The translations under genes were made by a program, and so were the position numbers. From Denitratisoma sp. (GTDB lineage: Bacteria; Pseudomonadota; Gammaproteobacteria; Burkholderiales; Rhodocyclaceae), in contig JAVSMO010000001.1 of assembly GCA_032027165.1 (NCBI GenBank), forward strand, positions 2,697,711-2,761,710: 64,000 nucleotides of DNA. Reading direction: 5' to 3'. Positions 1 through 11,279 of this stretch are shown one piece after another (within the stretch, counting starts at the first letter, position 1; each line of letters opens with the position of its first letter). Below the pieces are notes generated by a model. It saw only the letters and a list, made by a program, of their open reading frames with translations, was not told the DNA's origin and made no database searches.

Positions 1-806
1 CGCGAGACGTCGCGGAAGATGGCGACCCGGCCGAAGTAGTCGCCGATGCCGGCGCGCGGCATGCGCCGCTTCTCCAGCAGGGTGAAGGTGAACAGCGCCT
101 TCATGGCGCTCTTCGCCATGCGCTCGGGGCTCTGCTCGAAGGCGGCGAGGCGGGCGAGCGCCCGCGCCACGGCCGCCTGGTAATCGTCGAAGGGCGCGCC
201 GTGGCCGGGGATGACGACGCGCACATCCAGCTCGCGCAGCATCTCCAGCGTGCGCCGCTGCGCCGGCAGGCCGCTCGTGTCGCCGTGCAGCTCGGCGAAC
301 ATGACGCCGAAGCCGTCCTGCCACAGCGCGTCGCCGGAGATCAGGATGCGCTCGCTCGGCGCGTAGTAGGCCAACGCGTGCATGTCGTGGCCGGGCACGT
401 GCAGGGCCTGCCAGCGCAGGCCGCCCATCTCGAACTCGTCGCCGGGGGCGATCGTCGCGTCGAATGCGAAGGGCTCGGCCTGCTGGTGAGCGGAGGAGAG
501 CAGCAGCGCGTCCTCGTCCCAGTCGGCCACCGCCGGCGCCATGCCCTCGGGCACGAGGATGCGGCAGCCGTGGGCGCGGCGCACCGCGGCGTTGCCGCCG
601 ATGTGGTCGGAATGCGAATGGGTGTTGATGAGGCGCACGAGCCTGCGCCCTTCCAGCGCCTGCGCGACGAGCGCCAGCGTCTGGCCGGAATGGGTGACGT
701 AGCCGGAGTCGACCAGCGTCGCCTCGGCGCCTTCGTGGAAGACGATGTTGTTGGCGGAGAGCCAGCCGCGTTCGAGGACGCGGATTTGCGGCGGCAGGAG
801 GCTCAC
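1..806 (-). CDS. MBL-fold metallo-hydrolase, partial (runs off left edge)
   Basis: The reading frame starts with GTG at 806 in a GTGA overlap with the stop of the upstream DsbA-fold gene and stays open to base 1, so at least 268 residues are present and the C-terminus is missing. The metallo-beta-lactamase signature THSHSDH, a later PGHD and a GHGAPFDD segment are visible, giving the usual two-metal hydrolase site. The family includes glyoxalase II-like thioesterases and lactonases; the substrate cannot be read from sequence. Its position as the last visible gene of the leucine/isovalerate cluster suggests acyl-CoA or thioester chemistry, which is inference. Confidence 0.85.
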   Translation of the reverse strand, partial: MSLLPPQIRVLERGWLSANNIVFHEGAEATLVDSGYVTHSGQTLALVAQALEGRRLVRLINTHSHSDHIGGNAAVRRAHGCRILVPEGMAPAVADWDEDALLLSSAHQQAEPFAFDATIAPGDEFEMGGLRWQALHVPGHDMHALAYYAPSERILISGDALWQDGFGVMFAELHGDTSGLPAQRRTLEMLRELDVRVVIPGHGAPFDDYQAAVARALARLAAFEQSPERMAKSAMKALFTFTLLEKRRMPRAGIGDYFGRVAIFRDVS

Positions 807-1441
807 GACACTTCCTTGCGCGCGGCGCCCACCGGCAGGGCGTCGATGCGCGGATACTCGCCGCGCGCGAACATTGCGGGATCGGCCAGCCAGTCGAGCG
901 CCATGTCGGTGGCGTCGAAGCCCCAGAAAAGTTCATTGTCGACGGCCAGCGCCGGCACGCCGAAGACGCCGGCCGCCAGCGCCCGCTCGCCGTTCTCCAG
1001 CAACTGACTTTTCACCGAGGCGTCGTTGCAGCGCGCGTCGAGGCCGGGCGCGTTCAGGCGTCGCGCCAGCTCGGCCCATTCGGCCGGATCGTTGGGGTCG
1101 CGGCCCTCGCCCCAGACGAAGCGGAAGATCGTGTGGATGGCGTCGAGCGAGCTGCCCAGCGCCACGGCGGCGCGCAGGGCGCGCACCGGGTTGAAGGGAT
1201 GCTGCGGCGGAAAACGGAAGGGAATGCCGTTGCGCTCGGCCACCCACTGCACGTGGCGGTAGGTGAAGCGGCGCTTGGTCGCCATCTCGGCCGGGCCTTT
1301 CTGGCCCCAGTGCTTCAGGAGGCCGGCGAAGAGCACGGGCACGGGACGAATGTCGAGCTTGCCGTCGAAGCGCTGCAAGGCCTCCGACTGCAGGTAGGCG
1401 AAGGGGGAGATGAAGTCGAAGTACCAGTCGGCGGTTTTCAT
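803..1441 (-). CDS. DsbA-fold protein, 2-hydroxychromene-2-carboxylate isomerase family
   Basis: A 212-residue protein opening with WYFDFISPFAY, the hallmark of the DsbA-like HCCA isomerase/FrnE group. The CxxC of true disulfide oxidases is replaced by SPFA, so a glutathione-transferase kappa-like or isomerase role is more likely than thiol oxidation. A cis-Pro segment (FGVPALAVDNELFWG) follows near residue 170. It starts at ATG 1441, just after a 36-base repeat copy, and its stop overlaps the start of the MBL gene. It is the second protein of this family in the cluster (see 7004-7606). The substrate is unknown. Confidence 0.8.
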   Translation of the reverse strand: MKTADWYFDFISPFAYLQSEALQRFDGKLDIRPVPVLFAGLLKHWGQKGPAEMATKRRFTYRHVQWVAERNGIPFRFPPQHPFNPVRALRAAVALGSSLDAIHTIFRFVWGEGRDPNDPAEWAELARRLNAPGLDARCNDASVKSQLLENGERALAAGVFGVPALAVDNELFWGFDATDMALDWLADPAMFARGEYPRIDALPVGAARKEVS

Positions 1442-1446
1442 GAGTT

Positions 1447-1659
1447 TTACTGCTGCGAAATCCCCCCCGGCCCCCCTTTTGCAAAGGGGGGAGGAAGGGC
1501 AGCACGGCGCTGGGCGATGGCGGCGAGGGTCAGAAGTTTCTGCTCGTCCGGCGCGGCTGCCCAGCCGGCGATCTCGTCCACCGTGCGCAGGCAGCCTTCG
1601 CAGAGGCCGCTCTTCGCGTCCATGCGGCAGACGTTGATGCAGGGCGAGGGAATGCTCAC
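1447..1659 (-). CDS. DUF1289 small cysteine protein
   Basis: A 70-residue protein starting with GTG in a GTGA overlap with the stop of the HMG-CoA lyase gene. It shows the DUF1289 pattern [22 protein letters not shown] with four cysteines that may bind metal. The last 14 or so residues ([14 protein letters not shown]) are encoded by the repeat copy at 1458-1493, so the repeat has replaced or extended the native C-terminus. DUF1289 has no established reaction; proteins of this kind often sit beside catabolic or iron-sulfur genes. Confidence 0.75.
   Translation of the reverse strand: MSIPSPCINVCRMDAKSGLCEGCLRTVDEIAGWAAAPDEQKLLTLAAIAQRRAALPPPFAKGGPGGISQQ
1458..1493 (+). repeat. 36-base palindromic repeat, copy A
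   Basis: The core is AAAT, seven C, GG, six C, TTTTGCAAA, six G, AG. The six-C and six-G blocks around TTTGCAAA can form a hairpin. It is identical over 36 bases, in inverted orientation, to copy B at 7615-7650 and near-identical to copy C at 8034-8069. Here it lies over the 3' end of the DUF1289 gene and supplies its last codons. Confidence 0.9.
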
Positions 1660-2567
1660 GCCTTGGCCCGCTTCGCCAGCACGGCGCGCGCCACCTTCGA
1701 CGACGGCGCGCGGCCGAGTTCGGTGCAGATGTACGCACCGGCGTCGACCAGACGGTCGAGGTCCACGCCCGTCTCGATGCCGAGGCCGTTCATGAGGTAC
1801 ACCACGTCCTCGGTGGCGACGTTGCCCGAGGCGCCGGCGGCGTAGGGACAGCCGCCGAGGCCGGCCACCGAGGCGTCGAAAACCGCGACGCCGCGTTCGA
1901 GCGAGGCGTAGATGTTGGCGAGCGCCATGCCGTAGGTGTCGTGGTAATGGCCGGCGAGGCGCTCGACCGGCACCAGCAGCGTCACTTCGTCGAGCATGCG
2001 CTGCACTGCGGCCGGCGTGCCGACGCCGATGGTGTCGCCGAGAGAGATCTCGTAGCAGCCCATCTCGGCGAGGCGCGCCGCCACCTCGGCCACGGCCGCC
2101 GGTTGCACCGCGCCCTGGTAGGGGCAGCCGACGACGCAGGAGACGTAGCCGCGCACGCGGATATCGTTCCGCCGCGCAGCCTCGGCGACGGGGCGGAAGC
2201 GCGCCAGCGATTCGGCGATGGAGCAGTTGATGTTCTTCTGCGAGAAGGCCTCGGAGGCGGCGGCGAAGACGGCGATCTCCTCGACGCCGGCGGCGAGCGC
2301 CTGCTCGAAGCCCTTCAGGTTCGGCACCAGCACGGGGTAGCTGACGCCATGGCGGCGCGGCAGGTTCGCCATCACCTCGGCGGCGTCGCCCATCTGCGGC
2401 ACCCACTTCGGCGAGACGAAAGCGGTGGCCTCGATGGCCTTCAGGCCGGCCATGCCGAGACGGTCGATCAGCTCGACCTTGACGGCGCTCGGCACGAGCC
2501 GGCTTTCGTTCTGCAGGCCGTCGCGCGGACCGACCTCGACGATCTTCACGCGCTGCGGCAGGCTCAT
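1656..2567 (-). CDS. liuE: hydroxymethylglutaryl-CoA lyase
   Basis: A 303-residue TIM-barrel lyase that cleaves 3-hydroxy-3-methylglutaryl-CoA to acetyl-CoA and acetoacetate, the last step of leucine/isovalerate catabolism. The start carries [11 protein letters not shown] (metal and substrate site), [12 protein letters not shown] provides the metal-binding histidines, and [14 protein letters not shown] carries the signature catalytic-loop cysteine. Length is typical. It follows the carboxylase alpha gene by 13 bases and overlaps the DUF1289 start, so it is part of the same transcript. Cytosolic. Confidence 0.95.
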   Translation of the reverse strand: MSLPQRVKIVEVGPRDGLQNESRLVPSAVKVELIDRLGMAGLKAIEATAFVSPKWVPQMGDAAEVMANLPRRHGVSYPVLVPNLKGFEQALAAGVEEIAVFAAASEAFSQKNINCSIAESLARFRPVAEAARRNDIRVRGYVSCVVGCPYQGAVQPAAVAEVAARLAEMGCYEISLGDTIGVGTPAAVQRMLDEVTLLVPVERLAGHYHDTYGMALANIYASLERGVAVFDASVAGLGGCPYAAGASGNVATEDVVYLMNGLGIETGVDLDRLVDAGAYICTELGRAPSSKVARAVLAKRAKA

Positions 2568-2580
2568 GTCCGTCCCTCGC

Positions 2581-4581
<2,001 letters not shown>

Positions 4582-4583
4582 GG

Positions 4584-5375
4584 TCAGGATTTCGCGACCC
4601 AGCTGGGTTTGCGCTTCTCGAGGAAGGCGGCCATGCCTTCCTTGCCCTCGGCCGAGGCGCGCACGCGGGCGATGCGCTGGGCGGTGTCGAGGATCACCTC
4701 GGGGCTGATCGGCCGGTTGGCGACGGCCTTGATCAGCGCCTTGCATTCGCCCAGCGCCATCGGGCCGTTGGCGAGCAGGGTGTCGACGATCTCGCCGACC
4801 GCCTCGTCGAGCTCAGCCTCGCCCGGCACGATCTCGTGCACCAGGCCGACGCGGTAGGCCTCGGCGGCGGAAAAACGCTCGGCGGTGAGCATGTAGCGGC
4901 GCGCCTTGCGCTCGCCGATCGCGCCGATGACGTAGGGGCTGATCACCGCCGGGATGATGCCGAGCCTCACCTCGGTCAGCGCGAACTGCGCGTCGAAGGC
5001 GGCGATGGCGATGTCGCAGGCGGCGACCAGGCCGACGCCGCCGCCGTAGGCCGGGCCCTGCACGCGCGCCACGGTCGGCTTCTTCATGTCGTTGAGCAGG
5101 CGCAGCATGCCGGCCAGCCCGATGGCGTCGCGCTGGGTCTCCTCGGCGCTGTAGCCGGCGGCCTTCTTCATCCAGTTGAGGTCGGCGCCGGCGCAGAAGC
5201 TTTTTCCCGTGCTGGACAGGACGACGATGCGCACGTCGGCGTCGGTGTCCATCTTGACCAGCGCCTCGGACAGTTCGCGGATCAGCACGTCGTCGAAGGC
5301 GTTGTGCCGCTCCGGTCGGTTCAGCGTGATGATGCCGACGCCGTTGTCGATTTCGGTGAGGATGGTGTCGCTCAT
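4584..5375 (-). CDS. liuC: methylglutaconyl-CoA hydratase (enoyl-CoA hydratase family)
   Basis: A 263-residue crotonase-fold protein. FCAGADLNWM forms the oxyanion-hole loop, and YGGGVGLVAACD and LTEVRLGIIPAVI carry the conserved active-site region of this family. In the leucine pathway it hydrates 3-methylglutaconyl-CoA to HMG-CoA. The general enoyl-CoA hydratase family is certain; the specific substrate is inferred from its place between the two carboxylase subunit genes. Start ATG 5375 is 11 bases after the liuB stop. Confidence 0.92.
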   Translation of the reverse strand: MSDTILTEIDNGVGIITLNRPERHNAFDDVLIRELSEALVKMDTDADVRIVVLSSTGKSFCAGADLNWMKKAAGYSAEETQRDAIGLAGMLRLLNDMKKPTVARVQGPAYGGGVGLVAACDIAIAAFDAQFALTEVRLGIIPAVISPYVIGAIGERKARRYMLTAERFSAAEAYRVGLVHEIVPGEAELDEAVGEIVDTLLANGPMALGECKALIKAVANRPISPEVILDTAQRIARVRASAEGKEGMAAFLEKRKPSWVAKS

Positions 5376-5386
5376 TCTTTTCTCCC

Positions 5387-6994
5387 TTACATCCTGAAGA
5401 CGCCGAACGGCGTCGGCTCGATCGGTGCGTTGAGCGAGGCGGAGATGCCCAGCGCCAGCACGCGGCGCGACTGCGCCGGGTCGACGATGCCGTCGTCCCA
5501 CAGCCGCGCCGTGGCGTAATACGGGTGGCCCTGCGTCTCGTACTGGGCGCGGATCGGCGCCTTGAACTTCTCTTCCTCCTCGGCCGGCCACTGCTTCCCC
5601 TGCGCCTCCAGCGCGTCGCGGCGGATCTGCGACAGCACGTTGGCGGCCTGGTCGCCGCCCATCACCGAGACGCGGCTGTTGGGCCAGATCCACAGCAGGC
5701 GCGGGCTGTAGGCGCGGCCGCACATGCCGTAGTTGCCGGCGCCGTGGCTGCCGCCGATGATGAGGGTGAACTTCGGCACCTTGGCGCAGGCCACGGCGGT
5801 GACCATCTTGGCGCCGTCCTTGGCGATGCCCTGGTTCTCGTACTTGCGACCGACCATGAAGCCGGTGATGTTCTGGATGAACAGCAGCGGGATGCCGCGC
5901 TGCGCGCACAGCTCGACGAAGTGCGCGCCCTTCTGCGCCGACTCGCCGAAGAGGATGCCGTTGTTGGCGACGATGCCGACCGGGTAGCCGTGGATGCGGG
6001 CGAAGCCGGTCACCAGCGTGGTGCCGTAGCGCGCCTTGAATTCGTCGAGGCGCGAGCCGTCGACGATGCGGGCGATGACCTCGCGCACCTCGAGCGGCTT
6101 GCGCGTGTCGACCGGCACGGCGCCGTAGATCTCCGCCGGGTCGTAGAGCGGCTCTTCCGGCGTCGCCAGCTCCAGCGTCACCGGCTTCTTCCAGTTGAGG
6201 TGGCCGACGATGCTGCGGCAGATGTGCAGGGCGTGGTGGTCGTTCTCGGCGAAGTGGTCGGCCACGCCGGAGATGCGGGTGTGCACGTCGGCGCCGCCGA
6301 GGTCCTCGGCGCTGACCACCTCGCCGGTGGCGGCCTTCACCAGCGGCGGGCCGCCGAGGAAGATGGTGCCTTGGTTCCTGACGATGACCGCCTCGTCCGA
6401 CATCGCCGGCACGTAGGCGCCGCCGGCGGTGCACGAGCCCATCACCACCGCCACCTGCGGGATGCGCGCGGCGGACATGTTGGCCTGGTTGAAGAAGATG
6501 CGGCCGAAGTGGTCGCGGTCGGGGAAGACCTCGTCCTGCGTCGGCAGGTTGGCGCCACCGGAGTCGACCAGATAGATGCAGGGCAGGCGGTTCTGCGCGG
6601 CGATCTCCTGCGCGCGCAGGTGCTTCTTCACCGTGATGGGGAAGTAGCTGCCGCCCTTCACCGTGGCGTCGTTGGCGACGATCATGCACTCGACGCCCTG
6701 CACGCGGCCGATGCCGGTGACGACGCCGCCGGAAGCGACCTCGTTGTTGAACATGCCCCAGCCGGCCATCGGCGAGAGCTCGAGGAAGGGCGTGCCGGCG
6801 TCGAGCAGCGCATTGATGCGGTCGCGCGGCAGCAGCTTGCCGCGGGCGACGTGCTTCTTGCGGTGTTCCGCCGGTCCGCCGAGACTGACTTCCGCGGTCT
6901 TCGCGCGCAGGTCGTCGACCAGCGCCTGCATGGCGGCGGCGTTGGCGCGGAACTCGTCCGAGCGGGGGTTGAGTTGGGATTTGATGACGGTCAT
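5387..6994 (-). CDS. liuB: methylcrotonyl-CoA carboxylase, carboxyltransferase beta subunit
   Basis: A 535-residue acyl-CoA carboxyltransferase with two crotonase-like halves. Glycine-rich CoA/biotin loops are visible ([44 protein letters not shown]). It transfers CO2 from biotin on LiuD to 3-methylcrotonyl-CoA. The length matches the MCC beta family. It is followed immediately by liuC, liuD and liuE, the standard liu order in proteobacteria. Confidence 0.94.
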   Translation of the reverse strand: MTVIKSQLNPRSDEFRANAAAMQALVDDLRAKTAEVSLGGPAEHRKKHVARGKLLPRDRINALLDAGTPFLELSPMAGWGMFNNEVASGGVVTGIGRVQGVECMIVANDATVKGGSYFPITVKKHLRAQEIAAQNRLPCIYLVDSGGANLPTQDEVFPDRDHFGRIFFNQANMSAARIPQVAVVMGSCTAGGAYVPAMSDEAVIVRNQGTIFLGGPPLVKAATGEVVSAEDLGGADVHTRISGVADHFAENDHHALHICRSIVGHLNWKKPVTLELATPEEPLYDPAEIYGAVPVDTRKPLEVREVIARIVDGSRLDEFKARYGTTLVTGFARIHGYPVGIVANNGILFGESAQKGAHFVELCAQRGIPLLFIQNITGFMVGRKYENQGIAKDGAKMVTAVACAKVPKFTLIIGGSHGAGNYGMCGRAYSPRLLWIWPNSRVSVMGGDQAANVLSQIRRDALEAQGKQWPAEEEEKFKAPIRAQYETQGHPYYATARLWDDGIVDPAQSRRVLALGISASLNAPIEPTPFGVFRM

Positions 6995-7003
6995 TGAGTT
7001 ACC

Positions 7004-7606
7004 TCAGAAGCCTCCGGTTTGCAGCCACTTCTCGATCTGCGGCAGCCGGTCGGCGCCCCAGAAGGGTTCGTTGCCGACGACGAAATACGGCGCGCCGCAC
7101 ATGCCCTTGGCCAGCGCCGTGTCGGTCTCGCCCTTGAGGCGCTCCTTGATCTCCGGCGTGGCGATGCCGGCGGCGAGCGCCGCGCCGTCGACGCCGAGCG
7201 AGGCGGCGATGTCCTGCAGCACGGCGAGGTCGGAAACGTCGCGGCCGTCCACCCAGTAGGCGCGGAAAACGGCGCGGGCGAAGTCGCGCGCCTTCTGGCA
7301 ATCCTGCCCGTGCAGCCAGTAGTAGGCGCGCGCCGCCGAGACGGTCGACAGCGGGAACTTCGCCGGGAACTTGAAGGGCACGCCGTGGTAGCGCGCCGAA
7401 CGGGCGAAGTCGCGCAGCGAATACTCGCCCTTCAGCGGCACGTTCACCAGCAGCGGCTGGCCGGTCTTCTGGAACACCACGCCGAGCAGCATCGGCCGCC
7501 ACTTCACCTTGCGCCCATACTTCTCCGCCAGTCCGTCGATCACCTCGCTGGCGATGTAGGAATACGGCGAGGAGAAGTCGAAATAAAACTCGATCGGTTC
7601 AGCCAT
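7004..7606 (-). CDS. DsbA-fold protein, 2-hydroxychromene-2-carboxylate isomerase family
   Basis: A 200-residue protein beginning with FYFDFSSPYSYIAS, typical of the HCCA isomerase/GST-kappa branch of the DsbA fold: the N-terminal motif has Ser in place of the CxxC cysteines. CGAPYFVVGNEPFWG near 170 is the cis-Pro loop. Start ATG 7606 lies right beside repeat copy B, and the G-rich end of the repeat appears to provide the ribosome binding site. It is homologous to 803-1441. A role in thioester or glutathione chemistry within the liu cluster is possible but not shown. Confidence 0.82.
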   Translation of the reverse strand: MAEPIEFYFDFSSPYSYIASEVIDGLAEKYGRKVKWRPMLLGVVFQKTGQPLLVNVPLKGEYSLRDFARSARYHGVPFKFPAKFPLSTVSAARAYYWLHGQDCQKARDFARAVFRAYWVDGRDVSDLAVLQDIAASLGVDGAALAAGIATPEIKERLKGETDTALAKGMCGAPYFVVGNEPFWGADRLPQIEKWLQTGGF

Positions 7607-7611
7607 GGTGG

Positions 7612-8007
7612 TTACTCCCCCCTTTGCAAAAGGGGGGCCGGGGGGGATTTAAGCCGCGCCCCAACCACCCCAAGAATCATTTCAAGCACGGCTTCCGTTT
7701 CCTTCAATACCTGCAAGTTGTCAAAACGCAGCACGTGCAGTCCCAGCGTTTCGAGATACGCATCCCGCCTCCGATCACTCACCTGCCCTGCCTCCTCGAA
7801 ATGCTGCGATCCATCCACTTCGACGACAAGTTTCACAGCCGGCGCGTGAAAATCCACGATGTAGCGACCAATTGGTTTCTGCCGGTAGAACTGTACGCCG
7901 AGAATCTGTTTGCCGCGCAGACGTGACCACAGCAAGCGTTCCGCATCGGTCATGCCGGAGCGGAGTTTTCTGGCGGGTTGCTTCAGTTCTTCGTCGTACT
8001 TCAGCAT
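7612..8007 (-). CDS. DUF559 (Vsr-like) endonuclease-domain protein
   Basis: A 131-residue protein of the DUF559 group, related by fold to very-short-patch repair and PD-(D/E)xK nucleases: RKLRSGMTDAERLLW at the start, then GVQFYRQKPIGRYIVDF, and VVEVDGSQH carrying the likely catalytic acid residues. The last residues ([11 protein letters not shown]) are encoded by repeat copy B. The gene is bracketed by inverted repeat copies and sits between two genes of an otherwise contiguous operon, so it looks like a small mobile passenger. Its activity has not been established. Confidence 0.85.
   Translation of the reverse strand: MLKYDEELKQPARKLRSGMTDAERLLWSRLRGKQILGVQFYRQKPIGRYIVDFHAPAVKLVVEVDGSQHFEEAGQVSDRRRDAYLETLGLHVLRFDNLQVLKETEAVLEMILGVVGARLKSPPAPLLQRGE
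7615..7650 (-). repeat. 36-base palindromic repeat, copy B (inverted)
   Basis: Exact 36-base inverse of copy A. It forms the 3' end of the DUF559 gene and lies 8 bases before the start codon of the DsbA-fold gene, where its G-run reads as a Shine-Dalgarno sequence. Confidence 0.9.
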
Positions 8008-8033
8008 GCGTTGTCGACTCTTGACCGCCTAAG

Positions 8034-8069
8034 AAATCCCCCCTGGCCCCCCTCTTGCAAAGGGGGGGA
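8034..8069 (+). repeat. 36-base palindromic repeat, copy C
   Basis: Same orientation as copy A, with a few differences (TGG instead of CGG in the centre, TCTTGCAAA instead of TTTTGCAAA, and shifted run lengths). It lies between the stop of the acyl-CoA dehydrogenase gene and the start of DUF559, completing an inverted pair with copy B. Confidence 0.85.
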
Positions 8070-8078
8070 TGGCCGCCC

Positions 8079-9209
8079 TCATGCCAGATTTCTCCCGATG
8101 ACCAGGCGCTGGATGTCGCTGGCGCCCTCGTAGATCTGCGTCACGCGCACGTCGCGGTAGATGCGCTCGACCGGGAAGTCCGCCACGTAGCCGTAGCCGC
8201 CGTGGATCTGGATGGCGTCGGAGCAGACCGCCTCGGCCATCTCGGAGGCGAACAACTTGGCCATCGAGGCCTCCTTCAGGCACGGCTTGCCGGCGTCGCG
8301 CAGGGCGGCGGCGTGCAGCACCAGCTGGCGCGCCGCCTCGATGCGCGTGGCCATGTCGGCGAGGCGGAAGTTCACCGCCTGGTGCTCGATGATCGGCTTG
8401 CCGAAGGCCTCGCGCTCCTGCGCGTACTTCAAGGCCGCCTCGAAGGCCGCGCGCGCCATGCCGACCGACTGGGCGGCGATGCCGATGCGGCCGGCTTCCA
8501 GATTGGCCAGGGCGATGCGGTAGCCCTCGCCTTCCGCGCCCAGCAGATTCTGCGCCGGGATGCGGCAGTTTTCCAGGAGGATCTGCGCCGTGTCGGAGGC
8601 ATGCTGGCCCATCTTCTCCTCGATGCGGGCGACGATGTAGCCGGGCGCGTCGGTCGGCACGATGAAGGCGGAGATGCCCTTCTTGCCGGCCGCCCTGTCG
8701 GTGACGGCGAAGACGATGGCGACCTGGGCGTTCTTGCCCGAGGTGATGAACTGCTTGACGCCGTTCAGCACCCACTCGTTGCCGTCGCGCACCGCCGAGG
8801 TGCGGATGGCCGCGGCGTCCGAACCGACGTGCGGCTCGGTCAGGCAGAAGCAGCCGAGCTTGGCGCCGCTCGCCAGCGGCTTGAGGTATTGCTCCTTCTG
8901 CGCCTCGGAGCCGAAGGCGAGGATCGGTCCGCACACCACCGAGTTGTTCACGCTGATGATGGTCGAGGTGGCGCCGTCGCCGGCGGCGATCTCCTCCAGC
9001 GCCAGCGCCAGCGAGACGTAGTCCATGCCGGCGCCGCCCCAGCGCTCGGGCACCGCCATGCCGAAGGCGCCGAGGCCGGCCAGTTCCTGCAATGCCTCCT
9101 TCGGGAAGGTGCAGTTGCGGTCCCACGCCGCGGCGAAGGGCGCCAGGCGCTCGCGCGCGAAATCGCGCATGGCGTCGCGGATCATTTCCTGTTCTTGCGA
9201 AAGAATCAT
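8079..9209 (-). CDS. acyl-CoA dehydrogenase, short-chain/butyryl type
   Basis: A 376-residue FAD-dependent acyl-CoA dehydrogenase. [14 protein letters not shown] and QFITSGKNA are the FAD-binding segments, and the catalytic glutamate is Glu361 in [15 protein letters not shown], the position used by short- and medium-chain enzymes and unlike isovaleryl-CoA dehydrogenase. It reduces electron-transfer flavoprotein. ATG 9209 is chosen as start, four bases after the thiolase stop. With the thiolase it would extend the cluster to short-chain or branched acyl-CoAs; the exact substrate is unknown. Confidence 0.9.
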   Translation of the reverse strand: MILSQEQEMIRDAMRDFARERLAPFAAAWDRNCTFPKEALQELAGLGAFGMAVPERWGGAGMDYVSLALALEEIAAGDGATSTIISVNNSVVCGPILAFGSEAQKEQYLKPLASGAKLGCFCLTEPHVGSDAAAIRTSAVRDGNEWVLNGVKQFITSGKNAQVAIVFAVTDRAAGKKGISAFIVPTDAPGYIVARIEEKMGQHASDTAQILLENCRIPAQNLLGAEGEGYRIALANLEAGRIGIAAQSVGMARAAFEAALKYAQEREAFGKPIIEHQAVNFRLADMATRIEAARQLVLHAAALRDAGKPCLKEASMAKLFASEMAEAVCSDAIQIHGGYGYVADFPVERIYRDVRVTQIYEGASDIQRLVIGRNLA

Positions 9210-9213
9210 CGCG

Positions 9214-10398
9214 TCACAGCAGCTCGATGGCCATGGCGGTGGCTTCGCCGCCACCGATGCACAGGCTCGCCACGCCGCGCTTGCCGCCGTACTTCTTCAG
9301 CGCGCCGAGGAGCGTGACAATGATGCGCGCGCCGGAACAGCCGATCGGATGGCCGAGGGCGCAAGCGCCGCCGTGCACGTTCACCTTCTCGTGCGGCAGT
9401 TTCAGGTCGTGCATCGCCGCCATGGTGACCACGGCGAAGGCCTCGTTGATCTCGTAGAAGTCGACCTGGCCGGCGCTCCAGCCGGTCTTGGAGAAGAGCT
9501 TTTGCATGGCGCCGACCGGGGCGGTGGTGAACCAGCCCGGCTCGTGGGCGTGGGTGGCGTGGCCAATTATCGTGGCGAGCGGCTTCAGGCCGAGCTTGTC
9601 GGCCATCGAGCGGCGCATCAGCACCAGCGCGGCGGCGCCGTCGGAGATCGAGCTGGAGTTGGCGGCGGTCACCGTGCCGTCCTTCCTGAAGGCCGGCTTC
9701 AAGGTCGGGATCTTGTCGAGCTGGGCCTTCAGCGGCTGCTCGTCGCGGTCGATGACGACGTCGCCCTTGCGGCCGGCGACGGTCACCGGCGCGATCTCCC
9801 AGGCGAAGGAGCCGTCGTTGATGGCCTTCTGCGCGCGCGTCGTCGAGGCGATGGCGAAGTCGTCCTGCTTCTCACGCGTGAAGCCGTACTTGTCGGCGCA
9901 CTCCTCGGCGAAGGTGCCCATCAGGCGGCCCTTCTGGTAGGCGTCTTCCAGCCCGTCGAAGAACATGTGGTCGAGCACCTGGCCATGGCCGAGGCGCATG
10001 CCGCCGCGCGCCTTGGGCAGCAGGTAGGGCGCGTTGCTCATCGACTCCATGCCGCCGGAAACCATGATGTCGTTCGTGCCGGCGAGCAGCATGTCGTTGG
10101 CGAACATGGTCGCCTTCATGCCCGATCCGCAGACCTTGTGCACCGTGGTGCAGTTGACCGACAGGGGCAGCCCGGCACCGAGCGCCGCCTGGCGCGCCGG
10201 CGCCTGGCCGACGCCGGCCTGCAGCACGTTGCCCATGATGGCTTCCTGCACCTGGTCGGGCTTGATGCCGGCGCGCTCGACGGCGGCCTTGATGGCGACG
10301 GCGCCGAGCTGCGGGCCGGCGAGGGAATTGAAATCGCCCTGGAAGCCGCCCATCGGCGTGCGGGCGGCGGAAACGATGACGACGGGATCATTGCTCAT
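9214..10398 (-). CDS. acetyl-CoA C-acetyltransferase (thiolase)
   Basis: A 394-residue thiolase II family enzyme. The nucleophilic cysteine is Cys90 in [29 protein letters not shown] (second active-site His/Cys region) and a terminal CIGGGEATA are all present, so it should be active. It interconverts acetoacetyl-CoA and two acetyl-CoA. In this operon it would consume acetoacetyl-CoA arising from the acetoacetate made by LiuE, or terminate short-chain beta-oxidation. It could also feed the PHA synthase at 15122, which is speculation. Confidence 0.93.
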   Translation of the reverse strand: MSNDPVVIVSAARTPMGGFQGDFNSLAGPQLGAVAIKAAVERAGIKPDQVQEAIMGNVLQAGVGQAPARQAALGAGLPLSVNCTTVHKVCGSGMKATMFANDMLLAGTNDIMVSGGMESMSNAPYLLPKARGGMRLGHGQVLDHMFFDGLEDAYQKGRLMGTFAEECADKYGFTREKQDDFAIASTTRAQKAINDGSFAWEIAPVTVAGRKGDVVIDRDEQPLKAQLDKIPTLKPAFRKDGTVTAANSSSISDGAAALVLMRRSMADKLGLKPLATIIGHATHAHEPGWFTTAPVGAMQKLFSKTGWSAGQVDFYEINEAFAVVTMAAMHDLKLPHEKVNVHGGACALGHPIGCSGARIIVTLLGALKKYGGKRGVASLCIGGGEATAMAIELL

Positions 10399-10416
10399 GG
10401 TGGACTCCTGTAGCGG

Positions 10417-10863
10417 TTACTTGTCCTGCCAGGGCAGGTCGTAGGCGATTTTGAACTGCTCCATGCGCTCGCGGAAGTGCGCCGGGAAGGCGCAGGCCTT
10501 GCGCGCCGCGGTGTCGAGGAAGACGCCGGTGAGCAGGGTGACGGCGGACACCTCGCCGGTCTCGGCATTGCGCATCTCGTGCACGAAGCGCACCGATTTC
10601 TCCTTCACCTCGATGGCGCCGGTGCGGATCGCCACGGTGTCGCCGGCATGCAGCTCGCGCTTGTAGGCGATGCGCTGCTCGACCGCCGCCATGCCGCGAC
10701 CGTTGTCGCGCAGGTAGCTCGGCGTGACGCCGAGCATGGAGAAGAAGTTCCAGGTGCCCTCGTCGAACTTGCCGACGTACCACATGACGTTCATGTGGTC
10801 CATGTGGTCGCAGTGCCAAGGATAGACGGTGCCGCGGTAGGTTTCGATCATCTCCGCCATCAT
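10417..10863 (-). CDS. acyl-CoA thioesterase, hotdog fold (4HBT type)
   Basis: A 148-residue hotdog protein with the 4-hydroxybenzoyl-CoA thioesterase pattern: YPWHCDHMDHMNVMWYVGKFDEG near the start, whose Asp before HMN is the expected catalytic residue. Paired ATG codons lie at 10863 and 10860; the first overlaps the stop of the preceding homologous gene. It resembles the gene at 10860-11279 and probably arose by duplication. The CoA ester hydrolysed is unknown. Confidence 0.82.
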   Translation of the reverse strand: MMAEMIETYRGTVYPWHCDHMDHMNVMWYVGKFDEGTWNFFSMLGVTPSYLRDNGRGMAAVEQRIAYKRELHAGDTVAIRTGAIEVKEKSVRFVHEMRNAETGEVSAVTLLTGVFLDTAARKACAFPAHFRERMEQFKIAYDLPWQDK

Positions 10864-11279
10864 TTCTCCTCGATCGCCAGGCCGCGCGCGCGCTCGGCGC
10901 ACTCGGCCGGGAAGGGGCGCGACTTGCGCGCCTGGGGGTCGAGGCAGACCACCGTGAATTCGCAGGTCGAGGCCACCTCGCCGTTTTCGGTGTTGTAGAG
11001 CTCGTGGCGGAAGCGCAGCACCTTCTCGCGCAGCTCCAGCACGCCCGTGCGCACCGCGATGGTGTCGCCGGGGTAGAGCTCCTTCTGGTAGCTGATGTTC
11101 TGCTGCACGGCGGCCAGGTGCACCTCGCCGCTGCGCAGTTTCGAGGCGGTGAGGCCGAGCATGGCGTAGAACTGCCAGCAGGCCTCCTCGAAGAATTCCA
11201 TGTAGGCGCGCACGTTGATGTGGCCCATGTGGTCGCGCTGCCATTCGTGCACGGTGCCGCGGGCGGTCTCGACCATCAT
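10860..11279 (-). CDS. acyl-CoA thioesterase, hotdog fold (4HBT type)
   Basis: A 139-residue hotdog protein with HEWQRDHMGHINVRAYMEFFEEA, the 4HBT-type active-site helix. The first of two adjacent ATGs (11279) forms an ATGA overlap with the stop of the PaaI-like gene, so translation is coupled. It is a paralogue of the next gene downstream. Probable role: hydrolysis of acyl-CoA intermediates to release CoA. Confidence 0.82.
   Translation of the reverse strand: MMVETARGTVHEWQRDHMGHINVRAYMEFFEEACWQFYAMLGLTASKLRSGEVHLAAVQQNISYQKELYPGDTIAVRTGVLELREKVLRFRHELYNTENGEVASTCEFTVVCLDPQARKSRPFPAECAERARGLAIEEK

Larger units (their letters stand above)
7615..8069. mobile_element. Putative DUF559 repeat-bounded element (455 bases)
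   Basis: The DUF559 gene together with flanking inverted copies of the 36-base repeat makes a compact unit inserted between the acyl-CoA dehydrogenase and the DsbA-fold gene. No transposase is encoded and no target duplication was identified, so mobility is inferred from the bracketing repeats, the isolated third copy elsewhere in the cluster, and the interruption of an otherwise continuous gene set. Confidence 0.5.

Noticed and set aside
803..1441. True disulfide oxidoreductase (DsbA) function for the DsbA-fold protein
   Set aside because: The active-site CxxC is absent (SPFA), there is no signal peptide, and the sequence fits the HCCA isomerase branch.
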